This document shows, in pieces, positions 53,114 through 63,009 of a stretch of DNA of 64,000 nt. Location: NCBI GenBank assembly GCA_963854735.1, contig OY978097.1:3100001-3164000 (forward strand), in the 5' to 3' direction. Each line of letters begins with the position of its first letter. Position 1 is the first letter of the stretch. The translations under genes and the position numbers were made by a program. Source of the DNA: Marvania coccoides (lineage: Eukaryota > Chlorophyta > Trebouxiophyceae > Chlorellales > Chlorellaceae). Below the pieces are notes generated by a model. It had not been told where the DNA came from. It searched no databases and saw nothing but the letters and a program-made list of their open reading frames with translations.

Positions 53114-56100
53114 ATGTCGCTGCTCTGGAAGAAAGTTCATGAATCCTTGAACCAATATTTTGAAGACAACAAAATTGTGATCATCGAATGTGACGGATCT
53201 GTCGCATGGAGCAGCCACCAACTTTTGAATTTGATTGATGAATTGGCCATTAAACTCGCTGCAATCATTGCATCACCGTCGCTGTCGTCGGGAACTACCC
53301 CTCCCTTGCCCACCACAACGCCTGCAAAACCCATCGTAGCTGTCTGTCTTTCCAATTCAGCGCTCTACGTCGCTGCAGTACAGGCCTCCCTCAAGTGCGG
53401 CTGCGCATTTCTCCCCATCTCAACTGACAGCCCCGCCCGCCTCGGTGCCATTCTCCAGCAGGCTCAGCCCGCAGCGCTGCTTTGCGCCGAACCTTGCGTA
53501 CCTGGCGGCTGCACCTTCCCTGCTGCCTTCTCAACGCACGACCCTGCACACCGACAGACAATAATCATTTCGCCTCAGCTTATCGCTGCCGCTCGCAGCT
53601 TGACATCCACAAGCCGCCAGGCCGCCACCTCTTCGCAGCAACAGCAATCTATACATAATAATGCGTACGTGATCTTCACTTCCGGCTCCACAGGCACTCC
53701 TCTGGGCGTTGGCGGCAGCGAAAGCGGAATTCTGGAGCGGTGCCGCTGGATGGAGCGGGCGTATCCTTTTCAAAAAGAAACGGACGTCGTGGCCTTTAAG
53801 ACTGCGCCTACGTTTGTTGACAGCGTCTGGGAGGTGTTTGGGCCGCTGCTGGCAGGCGTTACGATGCTGTCAGTGCCGCCTCAGGTGACGATGCAGCCAG
53901 GGAAGCTGCTGGAGGCGCTGGCAACCCACCGCGTGACGCACCTCTCAGCTGTGCCATCGCTGTGGCAGCAGCTCCTATCAATGCAGCGCAGGCTGCCGGA
54001 GACCGCTCCGTTGGCGCTGAGAATTGTGGTCAGCAGCGGGGAGCCCCTGTCTGCAGACCTGCTGCGCCTGATGAGGCGGGAGCTGCCCCAAGACTGCCGC
54101 ATCTTGAACCTCTATGGGTCTACAGAGGTGGCGGCAGATGCAACAGTCCTTGACTGCAGCGCTACTGGTAGTCGGTTGGAGAGAGATGAATACCGAGGGG
54201 CAAAAACAAACGATGCCGCCAAGGAGACAGAGAACGGGCAACTTCCTGTGGGGCAGCCTCTGCCTGGGGTACTAGTTGCGCTGGCACGTTTGCGAGAAAG
54301 CACGAGTGATGGCGAAGAGGAAGAGGCAGCAGCGGTACTGGAGTTTGTTGGCGAAGGAGAGGAGGGGGAGGTTCTGATTGGAGGGTGGGGCGTGGCGGAG
54401 GGGTACCTGGGCGCGGAGGAGGCGACCAGCGGGCGATTTGTGTCGCTGCCGGCGGAGGAGCTGAAAAAGAGCAGCTGGGGGAATTTTACAGTTGACTGGG
54501 AGAAAAACGAGTCAATCACCATGTTTCGGACGGGAGACGTCGGCGTCATGGGGCCAGGCATGCAGCTGCGTCTCACAGGGCGGCGAGATTTGCAGGTGAA
54601 GGTCAACGGTACGTTTGTTATTTAGAAAAACTAATGACACATTCGCATATTTTTTGTTCTCTTTTCAAACTTAAAGGACTATATTTACAAGCTATCAATA
54701 ATTTAAATTCGTGTGCAGGCATTCGAATTAATTTGGAAGAGGTGGAAAGGGCTGTTGCAGCGCACCCAACTGTCCATGTTGCAGCTGCCAGAGCTTGGGT
54801 GCTGCCCAGCGCCCAAAACACGGAGGCCCTCTTCCCCAAAGAACGCATCGAAATATCAGTTTATGTGGAACTGAACAGCAGCGCTTCAGAGCAGGAGCCG
54901 TCTTCTTCTTTTTCTGAAATAGCAAAACGCGATATCCGGGAGTGGGCAGGCTCCAGGCTGCCGCGTGGGGCTCTTCCCAGTGAAATTACGGTGCTGTTTA
55001 CCCTCCCGCGATCTTCAGCCGGCAAAATAGCTCGCAATGCGCTGCCGCCGCCTCATTCTGACGCCCAGCCCTACTCCCTTCATCGCTCTGTATCAGCCGA
55101 CCGGCCTGCTGCGAAAAGAAGGCGAGAAGAAGGGAAGCCTCGCTCCGAGACAGAAGTTTTTACCGCGTTTGCAGCAGCCCTGGGCCATGCCGACTTTGAG
55201 CCCACCACCAGCCTTTTTGCAGCAGGTGGAAACTCTCTGGTCGCTGCTGCCATCGCTGCCGCCCTCAATGTGGACATCGAGACGGTGTTTCTGCACCCCA
55301 CGGTGCGTGGGTTGGCGGCTACACCATTGAACGCGCCCAAACTTCGGCCAATCGGCAGCAAACCAGAAGAAGTGATGACAGATTTCCTTGTCCGCCGTTG
55401 GGATGCTGTTGAGCCTCCGCCGAGCTCGAGGATCCATTTAAATTTCCGGTGGCGGTATGCGATGGCTGGATGTGTTGACGCAAGCCCTGCATTTGGCCCT
55501 TCCTGCCTGTGGGCAGCCTCTCATGATGGCGCAGTCGCCAGCCTGGCATTAGCAAGTGGCAGTGAATTGTGGCGGTCTCAGAGGCTCAAAAACCTGGACT
55601 ACGGGCACCCAGACCCAGGGATGGTGCTGTGTGCGAGTCGTGGCACCGAAAACCAGCCCCCCAGGCAGTACATTGCGGTAGGGTTTGATGGCGGCTGCAT
55701 TCGATTTTTTGATGCCGCATCTGGGCAGCCCTCAGAGTCAATCGTCACCTTGAAAGGGGGTCTGAGGTCCGCACCGGCAGTTGATCCTAAATTTGGTTTT
55801 GTTTGGGCAGCTGGTCACGGAAAAGAGCTCATCGTTGTTGCTGCTCCTGGCGACGTTGTTGCCGTGCACTCCCTCCCAGCAGCTGTCTCAGCAGGGGTGG
55901 CGTTCCAGCCAAGTGCGCGCGTTGCGTACGTAGCGTGCCTGAACGGGGATGTCTGCGCGCTGACGTGGGGAGAACAAGGGGCGGTGTTCCAGATTTCCCG
56001 CTTGTGGACTTTTCCCCTTAATGAGCCAATTTTCGCCACTCCAACGCCGCTGTCCGACTCCTCTGCCGCAAACGTGGCGGTTGTTGGAGTCACAGGCACT

Positions 56101-56514
56101 GTGATGGCCCTCAGTGACGCAGGCGCCCCGCTGTGGCGATGTTGTGCAGCGCTGCCAGAGGATTCATTGTTTGTGCCAGCGCTGCTGGTTGAGCAAGGCA
56201 ACGCCCTGCTGTGCGGGTCCCACGGCGGGCTGTTGACATGGATCAATGCCAAAGACGGCAACACGCTCCACCAAACGCGCCTGTCTGAAGTAATCACTGC
56301 TCTCAGCCTTGCTGGCCCTTCTGTGGTGGCTATTGCGACTGCAGAGGGCAGCGTGCTGCTGATCGATGAGCGGGAGCCTTTCGAGCATCCGCTGGATGCC
56401 GTCAAGCTGCCAGGGGGCACGTTTTCAGCGGTAGCCAGAGCAGGGAGCCTTGCCATTGGATGCCGCGACGACAGCGTCTACTTGTTTGCTGTTTGCCCAG
56501 GCAAACCAACATAA
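53114..56514 (+). CDS. AASDH: AASDH/ACSF4-like adenylating enzyme with PP and PQQ-propeller domains
   Basis: Two exons: 53114-54608 and 54719-56514, giving 1096 aa. Adenylation domain motifs are AYVIFTSGSTGTPLGVGGSE (A3), FKTAPTFVDSVWEVFGPLLA, ILNLYGSTEVAADAT (A5), MFRTGDVG (A7) and the hinge RRDLQVKVNGIRINLEEVER (A8), formed across the splice. The terminal Lys-containing A10 reads PRSSAGKIAR. A carrier-protein site LFAAGGNSLVAAA (Ser for phosphopantetheine) lies near residue 668. The last ~330 aa form a PQQ/WD-like beta-propeller (CLWAASHDGAVASLALASG, YIAVGFDGGCIRFFD). This matches AASDH (ACSF4/U26), which activates beta-alanine in animals; the in vivo product is unclear. The ATG at 53114 was chosen over an upstream in-frame TTG. 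Confidence 0.9.
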
Positions 56515-56675
56515 TGTGTACTTTATGCGCACAGAAACTTTACAGTTAGTCAATCAAATAAACCATTTTAAAACGTTATTATAAAAAAAAAAACTCGTAA
56601 AAACACCCTTTCGGAAATACAAAGAATCTGCGAGCGCTAGGCTGCAAGCAATTCTTGTCCTCTATCTCATCGTAT

Positions 56676-57995
56676 CTATCGCCGCCAAGGCACGCTGCTG
56701 GACGGCACCGCTCCTCCGCCAGGATGCGCCACTCCGTTGACGGGGCTGCTGCCGTTTGGCGAGGGCGGTGACACTCCATTGACCTTACGCACAACACCGT
56801 TCACTGCCACGCCATTCACACCCGCAAGGTGGTGGTAGGGGGTATTGTGCTGCTGCTCGTTCTGCTGCTGCTGCTGCGGGGGCGGGGGGGAGGTTGTTGC
56901 TGCCCCCTGGACAATTCCTATGTCTGCTGCTTCCGCTGCCGCCGCAGCCGCCAACTCCTGCTGCTGCATCAGGAATCCGGTGGCGTTGCTCGCGCTGGGG
57001 TTGAGGTACTCCTGCAGCGGGGCCATGGCTTCGTTCAATGCGTCCACCTGTGCCCGAAGTTTGCCAACCATCTGCTCAATGCGGGCGACCTTCTCCGTCA
57101 ACCCAGGAATGCTGTCCATGCGAGCCTTGATGGGCTCGATCTGCGCCATTGCCACCTCCGCCTCCGTCAGCTTCTTTTTGGCCGCCAAGAGCTTCCGCTG
57201 CGTGGCTTTGGCCCTCCGCACCTTGGCCATTGGCGACGAGCTGGCACGCCTGCGAGAGGACTCTGAGCTGCGCTTCCGCTCGATGCGCTCCTGCAGCTCT
57301 TCGATGCGCTCCAGCACGGCGTCCCTGAAGCCGTTTTCGTTGCGCTCCCACCGCGCGTGCATGTCTTCAAACTCCCGCTTGGCAAACCGCCAGGAGGTGC
57401 GGCTCAGAATCTCGCGCACGTCCTCCCGCTCCGCGGCAGCGCGCTCCTTCTCGTTGCTGCTGGTCCGCATGTCCGCCACGATGAGGTCGCTCTGCTCTGC
57501 GATGATGGTCTTGGCACGAGAGACCCGCTCCCTTAGGACCGCCTTTATCTTCTCTTTGGTGGAGTCCAGGTGGGGGCTGCGGTGCTGGTTGGCCTCGGCC
57601 ATGCGGGCGCGCACCTCGGGGCGCTGCATGGCCTCGAACGTGCGTTGCCTGATCTTCTCTCGGGTTTCTGCCGGCATCGCCCTTCCTTTGTTCCAAGGCA
57701 CCCGCCCCTTGTTGGCTGCGCTGATCTTCAGCCGCCGGGAGCGCTCCTTATCGGTCATTTGGGGGTCCTCAGTGGCAGCGGAGGGGCCCTCCGCGTTGTC
57801 TGGCACGGCAGGGGACCTCGGCAGGGCGGCCACCATCGGGCGCTCCTCGTACGCAATTGCTAAGCACTGGAGGCCGTGCCGGGGGGTCCGTCGGGTCAGA
57901 GAGGCCGCGGCAGGGGTGAGGAGTCTGCCAGAGGTGGCGGGCTGCGCCAAACGCACCGCGGCGCCGAGCCTTGAGCCTTGCACATGTGCAGCCAT
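56676..57995 (-). CDS. Plastid NUMOD3-motif coiled-coil protein
   Basis: Single exon on the minus strand, 439 aa. The N-terminal ~50 aa are Arg/Ala/Ser-rich without acids, as in a plastid transit peptide. A NUMOD3 DNA-binding motif pair follows: LKISAANKGRVPWNKGRAMP, ETREKIRQRTFEAMQRPEVR. NUMOD3 is known from homing endonucleases and from plant organellar proteins that lack the nuclease. The middle is a long coiled coil with basic patches (RRAKATQRKLLAAKKKL), and the tail is Gln/Pro/Asn-rich (NGVAVNGVV repeats). A plastid nucleoid or RNA role is inference. No catalytic domain is present. Confidence 0.75.
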   Translation of the reverse strand: MAAHVQGSRLGAAVRLAQPATSGRLLTPAAASLTRRTPRHGLQCLAIAYEERPMVAALPRSPAVPDNAEGPSAATEDPQMTDKERSRRLKISAANKGRVPWNKGRAMPAETREKIRQRTFEAMQRPEVRARMAEANQHRSPHLDSTKEKIKAVLRERVSRAKTIIAEQSDLIVADMRTSSNEKERAAAEREDVREILSRTSWRFAKREFEDMHARWERNENGFRDAVLERIEELQERIERKRSSESSRRRASSSPMAKVRRAKATQRKLLAAKKKLTEAEVAMAQIEPIKARMDSIPGLTEKVARIEQMVGKLRAQVDALNEAMAPLQEYLNPSASNATGFLMQQQELAAAAAAEAADIGIVQGAATTSPPPPQQQQQNEQQHNTPYHHLAGVNGVAVNGVVRKVNGVSPPSPNGSSPVNGVAHPGGGAVPSSSVPWRR

Positions 57996-59059
57996 GTCTG
58001 GAGACAGAAATGCGGCCGGGGGAGGGATCGGGGGGGCTGCCGCGGTGATCTATTGGCTAATGGAGGACTAGGCCGTATAAATAAAGAGGCTGCCGAGGGC
58101 TGGATTGAACCAGGCGGCGTTTGTTTGTGGTAAATCTCTTAATAGGTTGGCCCCCCAAAAAAGATATCGGGGGTAGAGTGCACCTGGAGCTTTTTGGCTA
58201 GCTCTACGCCGTGTAAATTTTGCCGGAAGGTAAAGGGCGAGCGCGAATTTTTCGCCGCCGGAGTCGTTTGCAAATAAAAAAAGAAACTTTGAAGCCCGCC
58301 AATTTACTTCGAGTATGAACACGCACCTACCCTGGAAAAGGTCATTTTTTTAAAGAGTAGGTGGTATCCGTCCCCCAGAATGTTAATCGCTGCGCGGCGC
58401 AAGTTTAAAGCCTCTTGGCGGCAACAGTTGGCGGGGGTGGGCAGCTCCCCCCTTCCCGTTTCCATTGCCTAAGAATTTAACAATAATATCTAGCAAATTA
58501 AGTATTAAAAAATGTATAATTGCATCATATGCCGATTCGTTTATGTTTGGTTTCATTCTAAGTTTTTAGCTGCCGCCGTAGCTGCAGCGGTGATTTCCAG
58601 CCTCCGAAAACTCTCCTGTTTGCGCTATTCTTACTATTGCCGACGAGCTCTGCATCCGAGATTATCATAATTTCTCAACGACGCGTGGTTCTCTCCCCCA
58701 ATATTCGGCAAATTGTCAGGAGCCCTCGCGACAAAGCTAAATTTGTATTGAAGCCCTTCAAGAGGTGAATTTTTAGAAGGTACAGCGTAAGAGCCAGAGA
58801 AGACATCCCTACGCCTTGAGGAAGCTCTGGAGGCGACCTGCAGATGGGGCCCATTGTCCCAGCCCTCGCTATCTCTGTCGCGCTGCCCACGTCACACGTC
58901 ACTGCCGAGAAATAGAAACAGAACTGAAATCAGAACCCGCGTCTTATTCAATTATTAAATTCCGAAATCATCCGAAATACATTGCCTACTCAGCCCATTA
59001 ACCGACACGCCATCGTCTCTTACCTCGACTCTCATCTTGCCCGCGGAACTCACCGAAAG
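57996..59059. other. Long divergent interval, NUMOD3 gene / UspA gene
   Basis: 1064 bp holding both promoters. I see no ORF with family similarity, no tRNA and no repeat copy. Confidence 0.5.
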
Positions 59060-60234
59060 ATGCCGAGAAACATTCTCATCGCGGTTGACAACACTGATGT
59101 AAGTGTGTTTATGCATGTGCTATTACGGTTTCATTGCCCCGAGGCCGGAAGCTGTCCTTGAGTTCAACATTAGATTATGAAAACGTGTAAACGGGTCTTC
59201 GATGACGTTCTCGCTGTCAATTAGTTGTATTTATGCAAAAGTTTTCATTACATGGGCGGATCTTGGGAAAACCCCATGGTTGTGGGCATCTTGATATGGT
59301 CGCCGCTCCCCAAGAGGCTTCTTGCAACATTATGTTGAACACAACGCTTTAACAACAAGATTTCTGTCGTTGCTCCTGCCCGCAGGCTTCCGAGAAGGTG
59401 CTCGATTGGGCCATTGAGAACATCTACCGCGAGGACGATGTTTTCCACCTGCTCCATGTAATTCCAGGTTAGTTTTTTACGTTTTCTTTTCTTCGTTTCA
59501 TGGTTCATTCCCTGGCAAGGACCCCCACAATCTCACCACACCTGATTATCCCTCTTTATCTGATGCAGTGCCCATGCCTGAAGTACTTGGCGGATTTGGA
59601 GCCATGGACAGGCAAGCTTATAAAGAGCAAGACAAAATATTTATTCCCGAGGAGCTTAATTATCCTCGGGGGATACTACTGGGCATATGAAAATAATTCC
59701 CTGCCCCCGCTCCTGAAATATTCATTTTTTTCATCTCTGTCACCCCTCCCGCCTTTTTTTTCCCACGCCACTCTCATGTTTTCTTTACCTTCCCTGCCCT
59801 TCTCTCTGCGCCTCTACAGCATCGTCACCGTTGAGCCCGACCCCCAGACCGACCTGAAGCACATCTCAGAGGCCAAGGAAATGATCAAGCAGCGCTTTGT
59901 CACCAAGCTCGCAACCCGCTCCATCCCCTACCAGGTGGAGATCGTGCACTTCTTGACGGACTCTGACAGCATCGGTGAAGTGAGAACTAGAACTGAGCGT
60001 CATTTCATGCTTTATTTTTTTTCATCCAAAATTCCATTCCTTTGCTCTTTATTTTTTTTAATCTCCATTCTTTTCTTATTGACGCAGGCCATCTGCAAGC
60101 GGTCGCAGGCGCTGGACGCCTCTGCCGTGCTCATGGCCAAGCACTCTCGTGGCGCAATCTCGGAGTTCTTCCTGGGCAGCACCACCAAGTACTGCACCGC
60201 ACACTGCACCGCCCCGCTGATCGTGCTGCACTGA
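59060..60234 (+). CDS. Universal stress protein (UspA family)
   Basis: Five exons: 59060-59098 (13 codons), 59386-59467, 59569-59611 (43 nt), 59820-59979 and 60088-60234, giving 156 aa. The start PRNILIAVDNTDASEKVLDW is the Usp beta1/alpha1. DVFHLLHVIPVPMPEVLGGF, the long helix LKHISEAKEMIKQRFVTKLA and the nucleotide-binding end SRGAISEFFLGSTTKYCTAH, CTAPLIVLH follow. The G-x2-G-x9-G(S/T) loop is only partly kept, so ATP binding is uncertain. Intron 3 has a GC donor (ACAG|GCAAGC) and contains a copy of the dispersed repeat. No targeting peptide. Confidence 0.9.
59652..59694 (+). repeat. ~40-bp dispersed repeat, copy E
   Basis: GAGCTTAATTATCCTCGGGG, GATACTACTGGGCATATGAA. It lies inside intron 3 of the UspA gene. 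Confidence 0.7.
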
Positions 60235-60616
60235 GTGCGGAAGAAACCCCACCACATATGATCACTTATCTACAGATCAATCATTAGCGACCTACTCATT
60301 CACACCTCTTTTCCAGCGTACTTGAGAGAACTGCACTTTTCGCATTACGTTGTGGAGCACAATACTGCGTGTTTCCCAACCGCACTTCAATCAGGGGTAT
60401 GAACACAGCGCACCACCCCTTCTTGAGGAATTCATAGTTAAATTCATAGCGCTGCAATCTCTCCTTTCTTTTATTGCAGCCCGCCAATCCTACTTGGTTT
60501 TCATGTAACAGACGGAGCATTGCATTTCTGCTTATAAAAATAGTGCCAAATGAAAGAATACGAAATTGTCAGGATTTTTTTCGATATAAATTCCTTCCCA
60601 CGCCCCTGTCTCTCAA
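60235..60616. other. Convergent 3' flanks, UspA / FKBP20-2
   Basis: 382 bp between facing stop codons. Nothing specific is seen. Confidence 0.5.
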
Positions 60617-61593
60617 TCACTCGCACACCACGTCAGAAAACATTCCCACGGTGCGCCGCACGCAGGTCTTCACCGACCGCAGCTCCACGTCAAACACCTC
60701 GAACTGCTTGGCAGAGAAAAAGGTTGAAGGTCCCACCGGTGGGCCCAGCTCTGGCGGGACAATGACCCTGCGCTTTCCACCTGGCCGCATGCTACGAATG
60801 CCCATCTCAAACCCAGGGATGAGCCCATTGATGCCGATGCGCGTCTGCGCCACCTGTCCCTTGCGGTACGAGCTGTCAATGACTGCCGCTGACTCATTGT
60901 AAGCGGTGTAGTCAAAAGACACCTGCTGGCTCTCTTGGGGGAGCTCCCCTGCGCCCTCCACGTAGTCCTTGTAGATTATTCCCTCCGGAGACACCTGAAG
61001 GGCGCGGAAATAGAGGGTAACTGAAGGATTCAGAGGTTTACCAAAACAGTAAGAAAACCAAAATCGTGCTGTGCTGCTTTCTCGCTGTACCTGGTAGCCT
61101 TCGGGCGTGAGGACGGTCATGTCGAAGCCTTCCCTGATGAAGGAGGGGAAGTCGGGCGGGGCGTTGTTCTGGCGCTGCGTCCTGCGGTTGTACTCCAGCA
61201 CCTGGCGCTCTGGCACGCTGAGATCCTCCTCAGCAGACAGCGGCAGCACGCGGGTCTGACCCTGGCCGTCGAGGACATTGTCCGCTTGAGACGGCAGCGG
61301 GGAAGCCGCGGCAGCGAGGGCCACAGCGCCCAGGAGAAGATTTCTTCGAGAGCCGACGGGCGGTGCTGCTGCTGCTGCTGCTGGTGGTGGTGGTTGGGAG
61401 CGATCGTGAATGGAGGAGGGCGCGAAATCGGCAGTCGGCCTGCTAGCAGCACATCAACGCGTGATCAGGGCGCGATCAATACAAGTGGGTGTGGAAGAGC
61501 GAACAAACAGATGAAAACATACCTCACACATCGCCTCCTCACATCCCGCGATGCTGGCGCCTGCACCGCAGCTCTGAACACTTGAGCTGACAT
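60617..61593 (-). CDS. FKBP20-2: Thylakoid-lumen FKBP-type peptidyl-prolyl isomerase FKBP20-2
   Basis: Three exons on the minus strand: 61593-61523, 61439-61091 and 60994-60617, giving 265 aa. Targeting is bipartite: an Arg-rich transit peptide, then SRRNLLLGAVALAAAASPLP-SQA, a twin-arginine signal with hydrophobic core and AxA-like cleavage site, so export to the lumen by the Tat path is predicted. The FKBP fold is seen in VSFDYTAYNESAAVIDSSYR, INGLIPGFEMGIRSMRPGGK, RRVIVPPELGPPVGPSTFFS and AKQFEVFDVELRSVK. The FKBP20-2-specific end TCVRRTVGMFSDVVCE keeps the Cys pair reported as redox-active in plants, where the protein aids photosystem II supercomplex assembly. Intron 2 (96 nt) is in frame and stop-free. 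Confidence 0.92.
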
Positions 61594-61811
61594 GTTGGCG
61601 GATTAAATTCAATTTAACATGCCACTCTCTCGTCTGGATTTTGGTCGAAAAATCAAGCACAAGAAAGGAATGAAAAATTCTTTCAAACAGGAGCTCTGAG
61701 CTGCTATTTGGCATATTGCATTGTTATAAGACACCAAGGTTCAGCCACTGGGTGCCGCAGAACTCCTGGACCCTTCTAATATATAAAAAAACAGTGTAAT
61801 TTCGCCACCAG
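61594..61811. promoter_or_regulatory. Divergent promoter shared by two plastid-protein genes
   Basis: 218 bp between the starts of FKBP20-2 and the predicted plastid protein on the right. Coordinated expression is plausible, but no element is recognised. Confidence 0.4.
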
Positions 61812-62782
61812 ATGTCTCTCAGCTGGATGGCTAGGGGCGGCCTGGACTCGACCTCTCGGTGCAGCACATCATATCGAGTAGCCGAGCTCATCCATGCAGC
61901 CTCCAGGTCTCGCCGCCTCACCATGCCAAGGCAAGCACACTACTTTTTTTTTTTTCATTTTTTTTTTCGACACCACAACATGCAAACAAACAGCCTTCTC
62001 ACCTCTCTGTTACGCACTGCAGGGCTGAGTATCGTCCCCAGCTGGACCCTCGCCGCCCCGTTCCTGCTGCCCCACCCGCTAGGGTCCCTCCTCCCCCGCC
62101 ACCGCCGCCCCCGCCACCCCCAGAAACTCTCAATGTCAACCTCTCCCGCCGCGGGCTGGCCGGCATCATGATTGGCGGAACCATGGCGTGGTACGCCGCC
62201 CTGAACGCGGGCGCCCCCATCGCGCGCATCGACCGTCGCCGCGGCATTGCAATTTTGAAGACCAAGGGCGGAAACGAGGTGGCAGTGTTCCCTGACGAGG
62301 CTGGGCGGCTGTTTATGTTCGACAAGGCTGGCAACATCTACTACGACACCAATGAGCCCGCGCTGGGCGTGTACATAGTCACCGTGGACGGAGAGATGTT
62401 CAACGAATTTTTGGACGAAACAGGGGCGCTGCAGAAGCTGTACGTGGGCAACCTGGCTGACCTGACGTCGGTCAAGGTTACGGAGATCGGCGGGGTGCCG
62501 ATCGAGGACCTGCAGCGCAGCGTGAAGGGCTTCCGGGGTGGCAGAATCTACGGCTTTCCGAGATTGCCCCAGGACGGGCAGGTGGGGTGGGAGGACCTGA
62601 TGCCGCCCAACGCGCCAGCTGGGCTGCCGCGCAGGAAAGGGGAGCCCTTCCGCCCGCCCCCGCTGCTGGAAGACATGGAGGTGCGGCTGGAGCGCACCGA
62701 CGGAGGCGGTTGGTTTGGCGGCGGCGACTCGCAGCCGTTTGACCCCCAAGAGGTCTTCAAAACTTTGCGTATTAAAAAGTAA
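61812..62782 (+). CDS. Predicted plastid protein of unknown function, twin-Arg-like signal
   Basis: Two exons: 61812-61930 and 62023-62782, phase 2, giving 292 aa. The intron starts with GC (CCAAG|GCAAGC). The first ~40 aa (Ser/Arg-rich) look like a transit peptide. A poly-Pro stretch coded by CCN repeats follows, then NLSRRGLAGIMIGGTMAWYA-ALNAGAPIA, which resembles a twin-arginine thylakoid transfer domain or a membrane anchor. The mature part (IDRRRGIAILKTKGGNEVAV, EAGRLFMFDKAGNIYYDTNE, GVYIVTVDGEMFNEFLDETG) is beta-rich with no family I can name; the C-terminus is Pro-rich. Its position head-to-head with FKBP20-2 fits a thylakoid role, but that is inference. Confidence 0.7.
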
Positions 62783-63009
62783 CAAAATACTATCTGTCGG
62801 TGATACATGTATAATAAGTATGTGGGAGTAGATGGAATGTAAGCAGAAAAGGCCTATCAAGGTTTCTCAATGAAAGGAAACCATTCTCTTTAAATAATAA
62901 TATATATATTTGCAGTGATAAGATACAAAGCGACGCAAAAATTAAATTGTTTTACTGGTATTTGCTCATTTTCCCTTTGAAACCAGAGCGAGACTCACGC
63001 TCCGGGAGA
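62783..63009. other. Convergent 3' flanks with AT repeat
   Basis: Between two facing stop codons; contains a short TA-rich run near 62896-62912. Confidence 0.4.

Noticed and set aside
58000..59050. Possible small RNA gene in the 1-kb spacer
   Set aside because: No tRNA, snRNA or conserved hairpin could be recognised by eye.
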